From contig SZWC01001547.1 in NCBI GenBank assembly GCA_023375785.1, positions 86,515 through 150,514 on the forward strand: 64,000 nucleotides of DNA, in the 5' to 3' direction. Numbering within the stretch: position 1 is the first letter of the stretch; every line of letters begins with the position of its first letter. Below the pieces are notes generated by a model that searched no databases, was not told the DNA's origin, and saw nothing but the letters and a program-made list of their open reading frames with translations. The translations under genes were made by a program, and so were the position numbers. Below are positions 36,701-48,654 of the stretch, piece after piece. Origin of the DNA: Penium margaritaceum. Its lineage: Eukaryota > Streptophyta > Zygnematophyceae > Desmidiales > Peniaceae.

Positions 36701-37915
36701 TCAAACCACTCTATGGGCTAAAACAAGCCCGAAGAATGTGGTACAAGGAGATGGACAGCTTCATGGCTGGGCTCACCTTCATGCACTGCCATAATGAGCC
36801 TAGTGTCTATGTAAGAAAGGATGAGCAAGGCTTGATGCTAGTTGCACTCTGCGTAGATGACCTAATCAGGTACTCGTCGTCGGTCGAGTTGTTGAACGAG
36901 CTGAAGACAAATCTCAGCAACAGGTTCAAGTTGAAGGACATGGGTCTGCTCCTGTTCTACCTCAAAATAGCCGTCCACTGCAATCGAGCAGCAGGCACCA
37001 TCGAGATGAACCAGACCAAGTACATCATTGAGGCCCTCAAGTACTACAACATTGAGGACTGCAAACCCATCAGCACACCCATGACAGCAGACATCAAGAT
37101 CTCTTCTTCAATAAGCCCCAGCAGGGAAGCAGAACGGCGTGAGATGGAGAATGTTCCCTACCAATCTGCTATTGGCAGCCTCATGTACGCCATAGTAGGA
37201 ACACGCCCTGAAATTTCCTATGCTTTAGGACAAGTGAGCATGTTTGTGGCCAGTCCAAGGCCAAAGCACTCGCAAGCGGTCAAGCGCATCATGTACTATC
37301 TACGGAAGACCCAACACATTGGACTCTAGTTTGGAGGCCAGGAAGGATCTGACTTGCTACGGCTGGTGTGCTACACAGACGCTGGTTGGGGAGGAAGAAT
37401 AGATGACAGAAAGTCCACCTCGGGCTTTGTGTGCCTCTTCAACAATGCTGTATTCTCTTGTGCAAGCAGAAAGCAAGACTGTGTCTCCCTCTCTACCGTT
37501 GAGGCAGAGTACATCGCTCTGTCAGAAGCATGCAAGGAGACACAGTGGCTACCCATTTTGCTTGCCGAGATGAAAGTGCTACAAACAAAGGCAACAAAAG
37601 CCCGCATCCACAACAAGAGTGCTATAAAAATGGCACATGGTGATGTCATCTCCCGGCGGACCTAGCACATTGACATCAGGTACTACTACTCACTCGACAT
37701 GGTCGCAAAGGCGAACGTGGACCTGGTATACGTGGAGACTCGGGAAATGCTCACAAAATGCATGACAAAGGCATTGGATAGGGAATTACACTCTACACGT
37801 ACACAAGGCATCGGTATGGTCAACGAGATAAACGATGACTGAGGACAAGAATGCTCGAGAGAGGAGAGATCTCAAAGCAAATGAACAGAGGTGCAAGGGA
37901 GAGTTTGTTGACCTG
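33752..37915 (+). pseudogene. B-I gag-pol remains, main block
   Basis: Continues B-I gag after A-1. Gag is at about 33752-34300 (HLFILQKLILMGVSEGE, ALPKSWGPLITVFGG), with knuckle-region text GMPGHWAQEC near 34330-34360. Protease region is at about 34500-34840 and pre-integrase at about 34850-35130 (MWYRQFGHVAKSTLQAM, CEPCLQGK). The integrase core is at about 35150-35560 and its C-terminal part at about 35700-36020. Reverse transcriptase is at about 36270-37330, with a long open run at 36511-37329 (FASVKSMLGIAVANDMEVH, LVKPLYGLKQARRMWYKEMD). RNase H is at about 37354-37800 (STVEAEYIALSEACKETQWL). Domain coverage is complete. It is broken about ten times. Confidence 0.85.
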
Positions 37916-38147
37916 ATATGCTCCTTGTCCATGGCTGACAATCGGACAAACACGGGACGGACTACACATGCTCTACTCCCTTGGAATGAGTCCCCAAAGT
38001 CTAGTCTATATAGACAAAGCATGCACAGCTCCTTTGGAGCAAGTCCCCTTTGCCTAAACTGGATAGTATAGCCTGTAAACACTACCTAGGACAACTCATT
38101 GTGGCTCATCCAAGGAGCCACTACGCGCCTACGCTAGAAGCTGGCTA
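37916..38147 (+). repeat. B-I 3' LTR, left part
   Basis: B LTR start (tgttgacctgatatgc) after the purine tract gtgcaagggagagtt, running 232 bp to ggcta, the left copy of A-10's target duplication. Confidence 0.88.
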
Positions 38148-38885
38148 TGTTGGATCTGGAAGAGAGGGGAAGCCTTGGAGCAACATGCATGTGGGACTGG
38201 AAGGGCATCACTTGTGCTGAAGCATGGTTGTTGAATCCCTCAAAATGATGGAGTACATATAGAGCTAGAGCTTGGGCAAGTCAGCCCTCTCACAAGCCAC
38301 ACCACTTAGCCATGGAGGTTTAGGCTCACACACTAGAGTCCATAATCTCACACAAGAGAGGAAATCAGCCTAGCAATCAGGCTGACCACTTACACACGAT
38401 CTAGAGAGCTAGAAAATGCTCTCATGGCACACTCCTAGTGGTCACATAACCCACAATCCCATGGAGAATCGCGATGTGTCCATGGCTAGCACACAAGGAT
38501 CTCACCTCACCTAAAAAGTATGGAGAGGTACCTTTTTCCTACTCAGCACACTCTGACAAGGCAACCCAAGAATCTAGGACCTTTTTGGATATTTCTCTCA
38601 TCAGGTCTTGACCCTGGATCTCTTGCCTTTTTCTTTTCTCAGGCTGAGGCATGGAGCCATCGCCCATGGTCACCCGGATATTGGCAATCGATGACCCCGA
38701 ATACTTCGAAAATTCACATCTCCCAATCTGACCGTTGGATTGGCCTCAAACTTGGACCGTAGACATTTTGCCACCTGATCTTTCCAACGGTGAAGCTGGA
38801 TCGACGATCGGAGTAGGCATCTGGTACTTTCCTGGAACTTGCTCCTGTGGCCCTGAAACTGAACCGGATGGCTCCTTTCCCAACA
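38148..38885 (-). repeat. A-10 3' LTR
   Basis: A 738-bp reversed A LTR, tgttggatctgg to ctttcccaaca, next to the reversed purine tract. Confidence 0.92.
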
Positions 38886-41800
38886 ATCTCCCACTTTTCC
38901 GCAGTCAGAGTGGGCTGAGTCCACATGCCTTCATGCAGAACTGCTGCTTCTCACGGGTCACTGGCTTGGTGCAGAAATCAGCGACCTGCTTGCTGGTTGG
39001 AGTAAACTCTAGCTTGATAGCTCCCTCCTGCACCATATGCCTGATGAAGTGATATGCGAATCAAAGTGCTTGTTGCGTCCATGGTGCTCAGGATTCTTGG
39101 CGAGTGCGATTGCGCTCTGGTTTTCGACGCGCACACGAACTGGAACTGTTGCACTCCCACTCATCTCTGCCATGAGACGCTGAAGCCAAATTGCATCCTT
39201 GGCTCCAAAGCTGAGAGAGACGTACTCAGCTTCCGTGCTTGAGGTGGCCACGACCACCTGCCGCTTGCTGCACCAGGTGATGGCTCCACCATTCATGAGG
39301 AACACATGTCCAGAGATGGACTTACGGTTCTCAGGGTTTGAAGCCCAATCTGCGTTTGTGTAGCCGATGATGCTGTTGTCATTGCCGTTGTAGGTGATGC
39401 CGATATTGATGGTTCCAGCAAGGTAGCGGAAGATCCGTTCCACTGCCTTCTGGTCCTCAGGTCCGCGGTTTGCCATGTGCTGGCTCACAGCGCTAACAAC
39501 CTGTGCAAGGTCCGGCCTGGTTGCCACCATCAGGTACATGAGGCACCCGACGGCACTCTGGTACTTCTGCCGCTCAGCTGCATTTGATTCTCCATTGAAG
39601 CTCACGAGGTATTGCCGCATCTCCACCGCCGTGCTGATGGGGTTTGCCTCTGCCATGCCAAACCGCTGCAAAACATCCTTGATGTAGCGGCTTTGTTGCA
39701 CCGAGAAAGAGTGTGGTTTGCTGTCACGTGTGATCTGGATACCGACGAAGTATGATGCCTCCCCAAGATCAGACATCTGGAAGCACTCCTGCATGGCTTC
39801 CTTGAACTCCTGTAGTGCAGACATGCGGTTGTAAAGGAGGAGCATGTTATCCACATAGACGATGATGACAAACACCTCATGACCATGCTGCCAGCGATAG
39901 ACGTTGTAGTCACACTCACTGCGCTCAAACCCCATGTACTACAACACTGCATCCAACTTCTAGATCCAAGCACGCGACGCTTGCTTGAGGCCGTACACCG
40001 ACTTCTGCATCTTGCAAACCAGGTGCTCCCGGCCATCCATGACGAACCCCACCGGCTGCTCCATGTAAATATCCTCCTCCAAGTCACCGTTCAGGAACAC
40101 TGTCTGGACGTCCATGTGGTGGACCTCAGAATCATCTGCTGCTGCATAGGAAAGGAGCGTACGCACAGAGGCAAACTTTGCTACAGGAGCAAAGGTTTCC
40201 GTGTAGTCGATGCCTATTTGCTGCGAGTAGCCCTTGGCGACCACCCTTGCCTTGTTCTTTTCCAGGTTGCCATCTACTCACCGCTTTTTCTTGGACACCC
40301 ACTTGCACTTGATCACCTTTTGTCCAGGTGGACGCTCAGTCAGTTGCCAGGTACCGCTATCGAGCTGCGACTGTTTTCTTGCTGCATAGCTTGCGCCCAA
40401 TCTGCTGCATCTGGTGCAGCCATGGCGTCCTTGTAAGACGCTGGCTCATCAGAGTCTGCTGCAACTGCGATGTTCATCTGGTCTGGTTTTTGGAGTATCC
40501 AAAAATGCCCGCGCTCACCAGGCTTGAAACGCACCCTGAGAGGGTACCTTCGATCTGAAGCGGGAGCGTTAGCAGGCGGCTGGCGCGGTACTGCTGGCAC
40601 AAGTGCTTCTACTGATGGTGGTGCGTCTTCTTCCTCTTTTGCTGCCGATGAGGCTGCTGTACCTGCAAAATCAGACATGGGAGAGTAGAATGGTTCTCCC
40701 ACTGTCACAGTGGAGGAAGGATTAGGGGAGGCTGGGTCAGGAAGTTTATCTGCTCCCACTGCCTCGTCAGCTGCTGCTTCTGCTTCCTCTTCACAAACAA
40801 TGTTGGTGCCGATGACGTTGCTTACCTTGAAGACGACATCCTTGGAGATGATGACGTGGCCTGTATCCCTCTCGTAGAGACGATACGCCTTGCTTGCCAC
40901 GTCGTAGCCAATCATCAACATCTGCGCGCTCTTCGCGTCCCACTTTTGCCACTTTTCCTTTTGCACGTGCATGTTTGCCAAGCTGCCAAACGTGCAAAGA
41001 TGACCCATGCTCGGCTTCTAGTCGAACCACGCCTCGTACGGAATTATCTACTCCATGGCCTTGGTTGGACTGCGGTTCTTGATGTACACCGCAGTGCATA
41101 CTACCTCCGCCCAAAAGTCGTAGGTGAGCCGAGCCACGTGCAACATGAAGCGCGCCGACACAATGACGGTGCGGTTGGCGAATTCTGCTACGCCGTTCTC
41201 TGCGGCGAGTATGGCGCGGTGCGCTATACCTTGATGCATGTTGTGAGGTAGTCCTGGAACTCCTTGCTAAGGTACTCTCCACCGCGGTCGCTGTGTAGTG
41301 CCTTGATTTTCTTACCAATCTGGTTCTCCACGATGGCCTTGAACTCCTTGAACCTATCAAAGCACTGGTCCTTGGAGGAAAGGAAGTACACAGCAGTGTA
41401 GCGGCTCAAATCATCAATGAAGGTGAGAAAACACCTAGAGCTTGTAAAGCTCTGGGTCTGCATTGGGCCACACAAGTCTATGTGGACCAGCTCCAACACC
41501 TCCTTCGTGCGCTCTCCTGCTCCAGACAATGCCTCGCGATGGTGCTTCCCCTCCAAACAGCCGATGCACAACTGCTGCTCAAAGTTAGAGATGATGGGCA
41601 AGTCACGCACCATCTGCTTTGTTTGAAGTTGTTGTAAGGTGCGCATGCCAATGTGGCCATAGCACGCATGCCAGATTTCGCCATCTATGGCGTGCACCAG
41701 CGGTGCAAGGCTCTGCTCGCGCGGGATCTTGGTCGCCTCCAGCAGGCGGTACATATCGCCTTCCTTCACCGACCTGGCGAACTCCTCTCCTGTTTCCTTG

Positions 41801-43138
41801 TCGAGGATGTAGCCATAGTCATCGTCAAAGATGACGCGCATTCTTGTGTTGGTGAGAGAGGACACTGAGAGAAGGTTGAACGAAGCATCACGCACATACA
41901 GCACGCCATGGAACACTCCCACTTCAATGCCACGCGGGGTCTCTAACCACATCTCCACAATCCCAATCACCTCAGCATACACCACCTGATCATCACCCAA
42001 AAGCAATCAGACGGGGGGGAATGGAGAGCAGCTGTGTAAACCACTCCTTTTGGTGCTTCAGACTCTTGGTACACCCCAAGTCCTTGTACCACGCCAGATC
42101 CGCCTTTTCCTTCTGCGACATGTCAGACTTCGCCATGAAGAGGCGGTCGCGCACCTCCTTGGCCACGTTCATGTTGCCAAAATGACGCACACCGGTTGGT
42201 TCTGCTGCTTCTACTGCTACTGCTGACGTTGCTGTGACTGCTGCTGCTGTTGCTGTGGAGATTGCTGCTTTTGCTCCTGTTGCTGCTGTTGCTCCTTCTG
42301 GTCCCTCTTGAACTTGAAACACTCTTTCTTGTAGTGCCCCTCTTTCTGGCAATAGTGGCACTTTCCCTTCTTGCCTCTCTGCAGGCCAGACTACTGCTGC
42401 TGCTAGTTGCGTGAGCCCATGGCCATGAAAGCTGCTTCATTGCTGCTACTGCCGCCATTGCGCTTTGCTGCATTGTGACGTAGTTCTACGTGCACCAGGT
42501 TCGTGCAGATGAAGTCGAGGTCAAGAGTCGACTGGCACTCCAACGTCTGTGTCTCCGTGTTATAGCTCGTTGGGAGTCCCCTCAGCAAGAGGAGGACGAA
42601 GCGCGTGTCTTCCACAGGGTTGCCGGCCGCTTTCAGCTTCTTCTCCAGCTCCTTTGCCCTGTCCAAGTACGCCTCCATCCCTACACCACCTTGCATTTTC
42701 AACAGCATCATCTTCTCCTCCAAAAGCATGAGGAATGTAGGATCCTTGGTCTCATACGTTTTGTACAATGTGTCCCACCCCTCTTTTGCAGTAGCCTTGT
42801 CACTCACGTACTGAAGATGCGGGTTGGAGATGGTCTTGACAAGCAGCCTATAAGCTTGCCTGTTATTCTTCTTCCACTCCTCATATGACGCCGCTGCAGT
42901 TGTAGATTAACTTGCATCTGTTGCACCTTTCTGCGGCGTCTTCCCCACCACCACCTCCACAGCGGTGATGCCTTTTGCCTGTGGAGGCGGAGCGCGTTTG
43001 TCGCCACTCACCACCTCCCACAAGCCCCTCTCCTCCAAAAGGAGACGGGTACGAATCTTCCAAAATGTGAAGTTGGCGCGTCCTTCCAGCCTCTCCAAGG
43101 CCTGGGCTGTTGTTACCACGCCTGCTACTGCTATTTTG
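38886..43138 (-). pseudogene. A-10 gag-pol remains
   Basis: Read from 43138 leftward. Gag is at about 42330-43138 (LERLEGRANFTFWKI, LLLEERGLWEVVSGD, RGLPTSYN), with a zinc knuckle near 42330-42370 and a glutamine-rich tail (about 42190-42310). Protease and pre-integrase are at about 41620-42180 (ETPRGIEVGVFHGVLYV), with zinc-binding HHCC residues HACYGH and CIGC. The integrase core is at about 41224-41620 (LVHIDLCGPMQTQSF, FIDDLSRYTAVYF, SDRGGEYLSKEFQDYL) and its C-terminal part at about 40340-41008 (MIGYDVASKAYRLYERDTGH). Reverse transcriptase is at about 39560-40320 (FAPVAKFASVRTLLSYAAAD). RNase H is at about 38990-39560 (STEAEYVSLSFGAKDAIWL), inside the longest open run of the copy (39009-39935). 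It is a fossil with about ten breaks. Confidence 0.88.
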
Positions 43139-43753
43139 AGCCTTGGTGATGCTCAGCCCTGCCCTTGAGTTGCGGCGCTACCCCTGATTCTGTTACTGCT
43201 TCAGCCAGAAATCTGTCTGACAGAAAATGGACTGTAGAGGTCAGCAGACTGGGAATCTTGAAAAACTAAGCCCAGCACTGAAAAATTCAGCTCAAAACCT
43301 TTCAGATTGATCCATAAAACAGGGTCATCAAAGATATGCCCTTTTGAAAACAGGGTATGCTTCTGCTCCTACTCCAGCTAACACCAGCAAGCTTGTATAC
43401 GGCGTTTCTCCCAAACGTACCAATGGAATGCAAATATTTGTGTACCAATGGAAAGCTTATAAAAATTACTTCAATTCCTATGTGCTACTTTGTAAATTTG
43501 ACAAAGAAACAAGAGATTTATGGTCATCAGAAGGCGACATTCTTACGGAAAGAGAAGAGTGTAGCCCTGGCCGACCTCGTTTTGAGCATAACTCTCAATC
43601 CGACTCTTGGATCTTTGTGATCGTGGGCTCGTTAGAAAGCTTATCTCTTGAGATTTAAGATCTTGTGGTCGATTTTTAAATCTGGTGAAGGTTTTACCCA
43701 AAGCTGTCACTCTCAAAGTGATGGCCTGTGCTGGCTGAAAGAATCACAACTTG
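43139..43753 (-). other. A-10 5' untranslated leader
   Basis: About 615 bp between primer site and gag start. It matches the leaders of A-6, A-8, A-9, A-12 and A-13 and holds no open frame of its own that is shared between copies. It is the most uniform non-LTR part of family A. Confidence 0.8.
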
Positions 43754-43765
43754 GCTCTGATACCA
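43754..43765 (-). other. A-10 primer-binding site
   Basis: Reverse strand TGGTATCAGAGC, two bases inside the 5' LTR. It is the standard initiator-Met tRNA site of plant copia elements. Confidence 0.9.
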
Positions 43766-43767
43766 AA

Positions 43768-44503
43768 TGTTGGATATGGAGGAGAGGGGGGGCCTTGGAG
43801 CAGCGAGCACGTGGGACTGGAAGGGCATCACTTGTGCTGAAGAATGATTGTTTAATCCCTCAAAATGATGGAGTACATATAGAGCTAGGGCTTGGGCAAG
43901 TCAGCCCTCTCAAAAGCCACACCACTTAGCCATGGAGGCTAAGGCTCACGCACTAGAGTCCATAATCTCACACAAGGGAAGAAATAAGCCTTGCAATCAG
44001 GCTGACCACTCACACACGACCTAGAGGGGTAGAAAATGCTCTCATGGCACTCTTAGTGGTCACATAACCCACAATCCCATGGAGAATCGCCATGTGTCCA
44101 TGGCTAGTACACAAGGATCTCACCTCACCTAAAAAGTAAGGAGAGGAACCTTTTTCCTAGTTAGCACACTCTGACAAGGCAACCCAAGAATCTAGAACCT
44201 TTTTCAATATTTCTCCCATCACGTCTTGACCGTGGATCTCTTGCCTTTTGCTTTTCTCAGGCCGAGGCATGGAGCCATCACCCATGGTCACCCGAATATC
44301 GGCGGTCGATGACCCCGAATACATCAAAAATTCACATCTCCCAATCCGACCGTTGGATCGGCGTCAAACCTGGACGGTAGACATTTTGCCACCTGATCTT
44401 TCCAATGGTGAAGTCGGATGGACGATCGGAGTAGGCATCTGGTACTTTCCTGGAACTTGCTCCCGTGGACCTGAAACTGAACCGGATGGCTCCTTTCCCA
44501 ACA
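43768..44503 (-). repeat. A-10 5' LTR
   Basis: A 736-bp reversed A LTR from tgttggatatgg to ctttcccaaca. A TATA-like ctatatgta (reverse strand, about 43875-43884) lies about 110 bp before the LTR's 3' end. Confidence 0.92.
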
Positions 44504-44833
44504 GGCTGTGGGACTATAAAACTTGTTAGTTGCTTGTCATTGAGTATAGTTTTCACCTTTGAGACTTCTACTAGAGTTGTCCACCAAAGGCACACACTAA
44601 AGAAGCATTGGTTGGTTTAAGGACTAGGAGTTCCCTCCACGCACGAAAGTGACCAGGTGCTAAGGACACAGTGCAAGGAAGTAAATCCTATTAATTGCTC
44701 AGTGTAGAACCTTGGCTCTGAGCGTGACATCATCTCTTGAGTGGTGATATCATCTCTTAAAATACCAAGAGCGGTCCGCGGGACCCATTGTATCGAAACC
44801 CGTTTTAAAGACCGTCGCCCCGGGAGGTTGACA
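44504..44833 (+). repeat. B-I 3' LTR, right part
   Basis: B LTR text resumes with ggctgtgggactataaaac (the TATA-like block) and runs to the terminus gggaggttgaca at 44833. With 37916-38147 it makes a somewhat shortened B LTR. Confidence 0.85.
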
Positions 44834-45625
44834 GAAGGTTCAGGCAAGACGGGGTTAGGGAGAATGTCTGCTCGCATTGTTTCATCAGCTACTGGTTCTA
44901 GTGTATCTTCGCAGATGATGTTGGTGCCGATGACATTACTTTTGTTGAAAACAACATCCTTGGAGATGATGACGTAGCCAGTATCCCTCTCGTAGAGATG
45001 ATACGCCTTACTTGCCACGTCATAACCGATCATCAGCTTTTGTGCGCAATTCGCGTCCCATTTCTGCTGCTCCTTCTTAGGCACATGCATATGCCCCTAG
45101 CTGCCAAACGCGCGAAGATGAGCCACGCTTGGCTTCTTGCCAAACCACGTCTTGTACGGCTTCATCTGCTCCAGGGCCTTGGTTGGACTACGGTTCTTGA
45201 TGTACACAATAGTGCTAATTCCTTCGGCCCAGAAGTCATAGCTGAGCCGATCCGCATGGAGCATGGAGCACGTAGACTCAACGATGGTGCGGTTTGCGCG
45301 TTCTGCTATGCCATTCTGCTTCACCGAGTATGGTGCGGTGTTGTATGGTCCACTGCGCCTTGATGCCTAAAAGTGCTAGGTAGTCCTAGAACTCCTTGCT
45401 CAGGTACTCTCTGCCACAGTCGCTGCGCAACACCTTGATCTTCTTGCCATTCTGGTTCTCCACCATTGCCTTGAACTCCTTGAACCTGTCAAAGCACTGG
45501 TCCCTGGAGGAAAGGATGTACACATCGGTGTAACGGCTGAAATCACTAATGAAGGTGAGAAAATACATAGAGCCTCCAAAGCTCTGGGTCTGCTTCCGGC
45601 CACACAAGTCATTGTGGACCAACGT
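44834..45625 (-). mobile_element. A-11: family A integrase fragment
   Basis: Minus-strand A integrase: C-terminal part (about 44834-45090, MIGYDVASKAYHLYERDTGYV) and core (about 45097-45625, RSPTKALEQMKPYKTWFGKK; KVLRSDCGREYLSKEF). B-I's 3' LTR ends exactly at its left border, so this may be the host of B-I, with the rest left of the window. It has several breaks. Confidence 0.78.
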
Positions 45626-48600
45626 GTGTGGCCCGATGCTTCTCTTGGTCGGCACCTCTTTCCTCCTCCAAGGCTCCCTGTCTTCTTTAGTTCCAATACT
45701 TGGCATCAAAGCCCGGTTTTGCCTTTTTTGCCAGCACACACAAACACTTGGATAGTGACGAGTTTGGGTCAAACCTTCACCAAATTTGACAATCCGCCAC
45801 TGGATCTTCAATTTCTCAAAACAAGCTTTCTAACGCGCTTAGTATCGTGAAGATCCAACGATGGGATTGAGAGTTATGCTCAAAATGAGGTCGGCAAGGG
45901 CTACACTATTCTCTCTGAGTCAGACTGTCGCCTTGCGATGACCATAACTCTCTTATTTCTTAGTCAAAATTTAAATGTAGCACATGCGAATTGAAGTATT
46001 TTGCCTACACTTTCTATTGGTGTAAACGTATTTGCATTCCATAGGTAGGTTTGGGTGAAAAACTATTTGCAAGCTGGCTGGTGTGAGCTAGAGTAGGAGG
46101 AGCAGAATACCCTATTTTGAAAAGGGTATGTCTTTTAAAATGTCTTATTGATGACCCTGTTCGATGGGTCAATCTGAAAAGTTTTAAGCTGCAATTTGTA
46201 TTAGTGAACTGAAAATTTCCAACTTCCCATTCCGCTGGCCTCTATAGTCCATTTTATGTCACACAGATTTCTGGCATAAGCAACTGTAGAAGCAGGGGTA
46301 GGGCCGCCACTCAAGGGCAGCGTTGAGTATCACCAAAGCTCAAAATGGCAGCACCACGCGTGGTAACAGCAACACAGCCCTTGGAGAGGCTGGAAGACGT
46401 GCCAACTTCACGTTTTGGAAGATTTGTACCCATCTCCTTTTGGAGGAGATGGGCTTGTGGGAGGTGGTGAGCGGCGACGAGTGTGCTCCGCCTCCATAGG
46501 CAAAAGACATCACTGCACCAGAGGTGGTGGCAGGGAAAACGCCGCAAAAAGGTGCAGCAGATGCAAGTTCATCTACAAGTGCAGCGGTCGCATATGAGGA
46601 GTGGAAGAAGGACACGCAGGCCTACAGGTTGCTTGTCAATACCATCTCCAACCCGCATCTTCAACACGTGAGTGACAAGGCTACTGCAAAAGGGTGGGAC
46701 ACGTTGTGTAAGAAGTATGAGAGCAAGGATCCTACATTCCTCATGCTTTTGGAGGAGAAGGTGATGGCGGTGAAATGCAAGGTGGCGAGGGGATAGAGGC
46801 ATTTTTGGACAAGGCAAAGGAGCTGGCAAAGCAGCTGAAAGTGGCCGGCAACCCTGTGGAAGAGACGTGCTTCATCCTCCACTTGCCGAGGGGACTTTCA
46901 GCGAGCTATGACAAGGTACGAGAGACGCTGGAGTCCCTACCGACTCTCGACTTGGACTTCATCTGCACACACCAAATATAGGTCGAACTCTGTCAGAATG
47001 CAGCAAAACTTAATAGCGGCCGCAGAAGTGAAGCACCTTTTATGGCCATGGGCTCACGCAACTAGCAGCAACAGTCTAGGCAGCAGAGAGGCAAGAAGAA
47101 AGGCAAGTGCCACTATTGCAAGAAAGAGGGGCACTTTAAGGAGTGCTTGAAGATTAAGAGGAACCAGAAAGAGCATTAGCAGCAGCAACAAAAGTAGCAA
47201 TCTCCACAGTTGCAGTAGCAGCAGTCACAGCAGCCTTAGCAGTAGCAATAGCAGCAGAAAAACCAGACCGACGTGCGTTATTTTGGCAACATGAATGTGG
47301 TCAAGGAGGTACGCGACTTCCTCTTAATGGCAAAGTCTAGCATGTTGTACAAGGAGAAGGTGGATCTGGCGTGGTAGAAGGGGTGAAGGTGTACCACGAG
47401 CTTGACGCATCATAACGGGTTGTTTACGCAACTGCTCTCCATTCCCCTCCGACTGATTGCTTTGGGTGATGATCCGGTGGTATATGTTGAGGGGATTGGG
47501 AGTGTTGAGATGTGGTTGGAGACTCAACGTGTCACTGAAGTAGGAGTGTTCCATGGCGTGTTGTATGTAGCTGATGCTGGGTTCAACCTTCTCTCACAGT
47601 CCTCTCTCACCATCATAGGACTGTGAGTCGTTTTTTACGATGACTATGGCTACATCCTTGGCAAGGAAATGCGAGAGGAGTTGGCCAAGTCGGTGAAGGC
47701 ATTCAATATGTAATGCCTATTGGGGGCGACCAAGATCGTGCATGAGCAGAGTCCTGCAGCAGTGATGTAGGCCACAGATGGCAAAATCTGGCGTGCACGC
47801 TACACCCACATCAGCAAGCGTGCCTTGCAGTAACTTCAAACAAAGCAGATGGTGTGTGATGTGCCCACCATCTCTAACCTTAAGCAGTAGTTGTGCATCG
47901 CCAGGCGTTCTCTGGAGCAAGGGAGCACGCGAAGGAGGTGCTGGAGCTTGTCCACACAGACTTGTGTGGCTGAATGCCGACCCAGAGCTTTGGAGGCTCA
48001 AGTTATATTCTCACCTTCATTGAGGATTTCAGCCGTTACACTACAATATACTTCCTGTCCTCTAAGGACCTGTGCTTTGAAAGGTTGAAGGAGTTCAAGG
48101 TAATGGTAGAGAACGATACTCGAAGGAAGATCAAGGTATTGGAAAGCGACTGTGGTGGATACCATCTAAAGAAGGAGTTCGAGGACTAACTTGCAGCAGC
48201 AGGCATCAAGGTATAACGGACCGTGCCATACTTGCCACAGCAGAACGGCGTAGTAGGATGAGTCAACTACACCATCGTTGTGTTGGCGCGCTCCATGTTG
48301 CATATGGCTCGGCTCACCAATGACTTCTTTGCCTAAGTAGTGAGCATTGCAGTGCACATTAAGACTCACAGTCCAACCAAGGCCCTGGAGCAGATGACGC
48401 CATACGAGGCGTGGTTTGGCAAGAAGCTCAGTGTGGGTCATCTTCGCGTTTTTGGCAGCTTGGTGTACATGCACGTGTAAAAGGAGAAGTAGCAGAAATG
48501 AGACAGGAAGAGCGCACAGATGTAGATGATCGGCTATGACATGGTAAGCAAGGCATATCATCTCTACGAAAGGGATACTGGCCATGTCATCATCTCCAAG

Positions 48601-48654
48601 AATGTCGTTTTTAACGAAAGTAACGTCATTGGCACCAACATCATTGTTGATGTG
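45626..48654 (+). mobile_element. A-12: broken family A element, hosting B-IV
   Basis: The last about 70 bp of an A LTR (to 45698), a slightly altered primer site (45701-45712) and a leader precede gag from the ATG at 46345. Gag shows RLEDVPTSRFGR-region shadows in other frames and, in frame, DTLCKKYESKDPTFLMLLEE, RGLSASYDKV and the knuckle CHYCKKEGHFKEC at about 47107-47145. Protease and pre-integrase follow (about 47300-47800, GVFHGVLYVADAGFNLLSQSSL), then integrase (about 47800-48654; FGGSSYILTFIEDFSRYT, MIGYDMVSKAYHLYERDTGH). It stops in integrase at the B-IV insertion. RT and RNase H are not seen in the window. It has about ten or more breaks. Confidence 0.82.

Larger units (their letters stand above)
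38148..44503 (-). mobile_element. A-10: best-preserved family A element (structurally complete, broken)
   Basis: A minus-strand copy of 6356 bp with every structural part: 5' LTR 43768-44503, primer site 43754-43765, leader, gag, protease, integrase, RT, RNase H, purine tract (38886-38900, reversed) and 3' LTR 38148-38885. It is flanked by ggcta/ggctg inside B-I's 3' LTR, whose text continues on both sides. The LTRs differ at about 60 of 735 positions by eye (about 8%). At the often-used grass rate of 1.3e-8 per site per year this is roughly 3 million years. Gag-pol is broken about ten times, so it is not active. It is the reference copy for family A here. Confidence 0.88.
530..44833 (+). mobile_element. 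B-I: broken Ty1/copia family B element, hosting A-1 and A-10
   Basis: This plus-strand family B copy has its own sequence in three blocks: leader and gag start (530-998), gag-pol (33752-37915) and a 3' LTR split in two (37916-38147 and 44504-44833). Two A elements explain the interruptions. A-1 lies in gag, flanked by the related 5-mers gaagc (994-998) and aaagt (33752-33756), and the gag sequence on the two sides lines up with uninterrupted copy B-IV. A-10 lies in the 3' LTR, flanked by ggcta and ggctg. The 5' LTR is missing or left of the window. The copy is broken in about ten or more places. It is older than everything nested in it. Confidence 0.8.

Noticed and set aside
40791-41360. Separate arginine-rich protein gene on the minus strand
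   Set aside because: It overlaps the A-10 integrase region in another frame, and the copia integrase reading has clear family motifs.
42123-42473. Serine/asparagine-rich protein gene
   Set aside because: It is the shifted-frame reading of the glutamine-rich gag tail of A-10. The same occurs near 4989-5279, 11578-12030 and 57450-57704.
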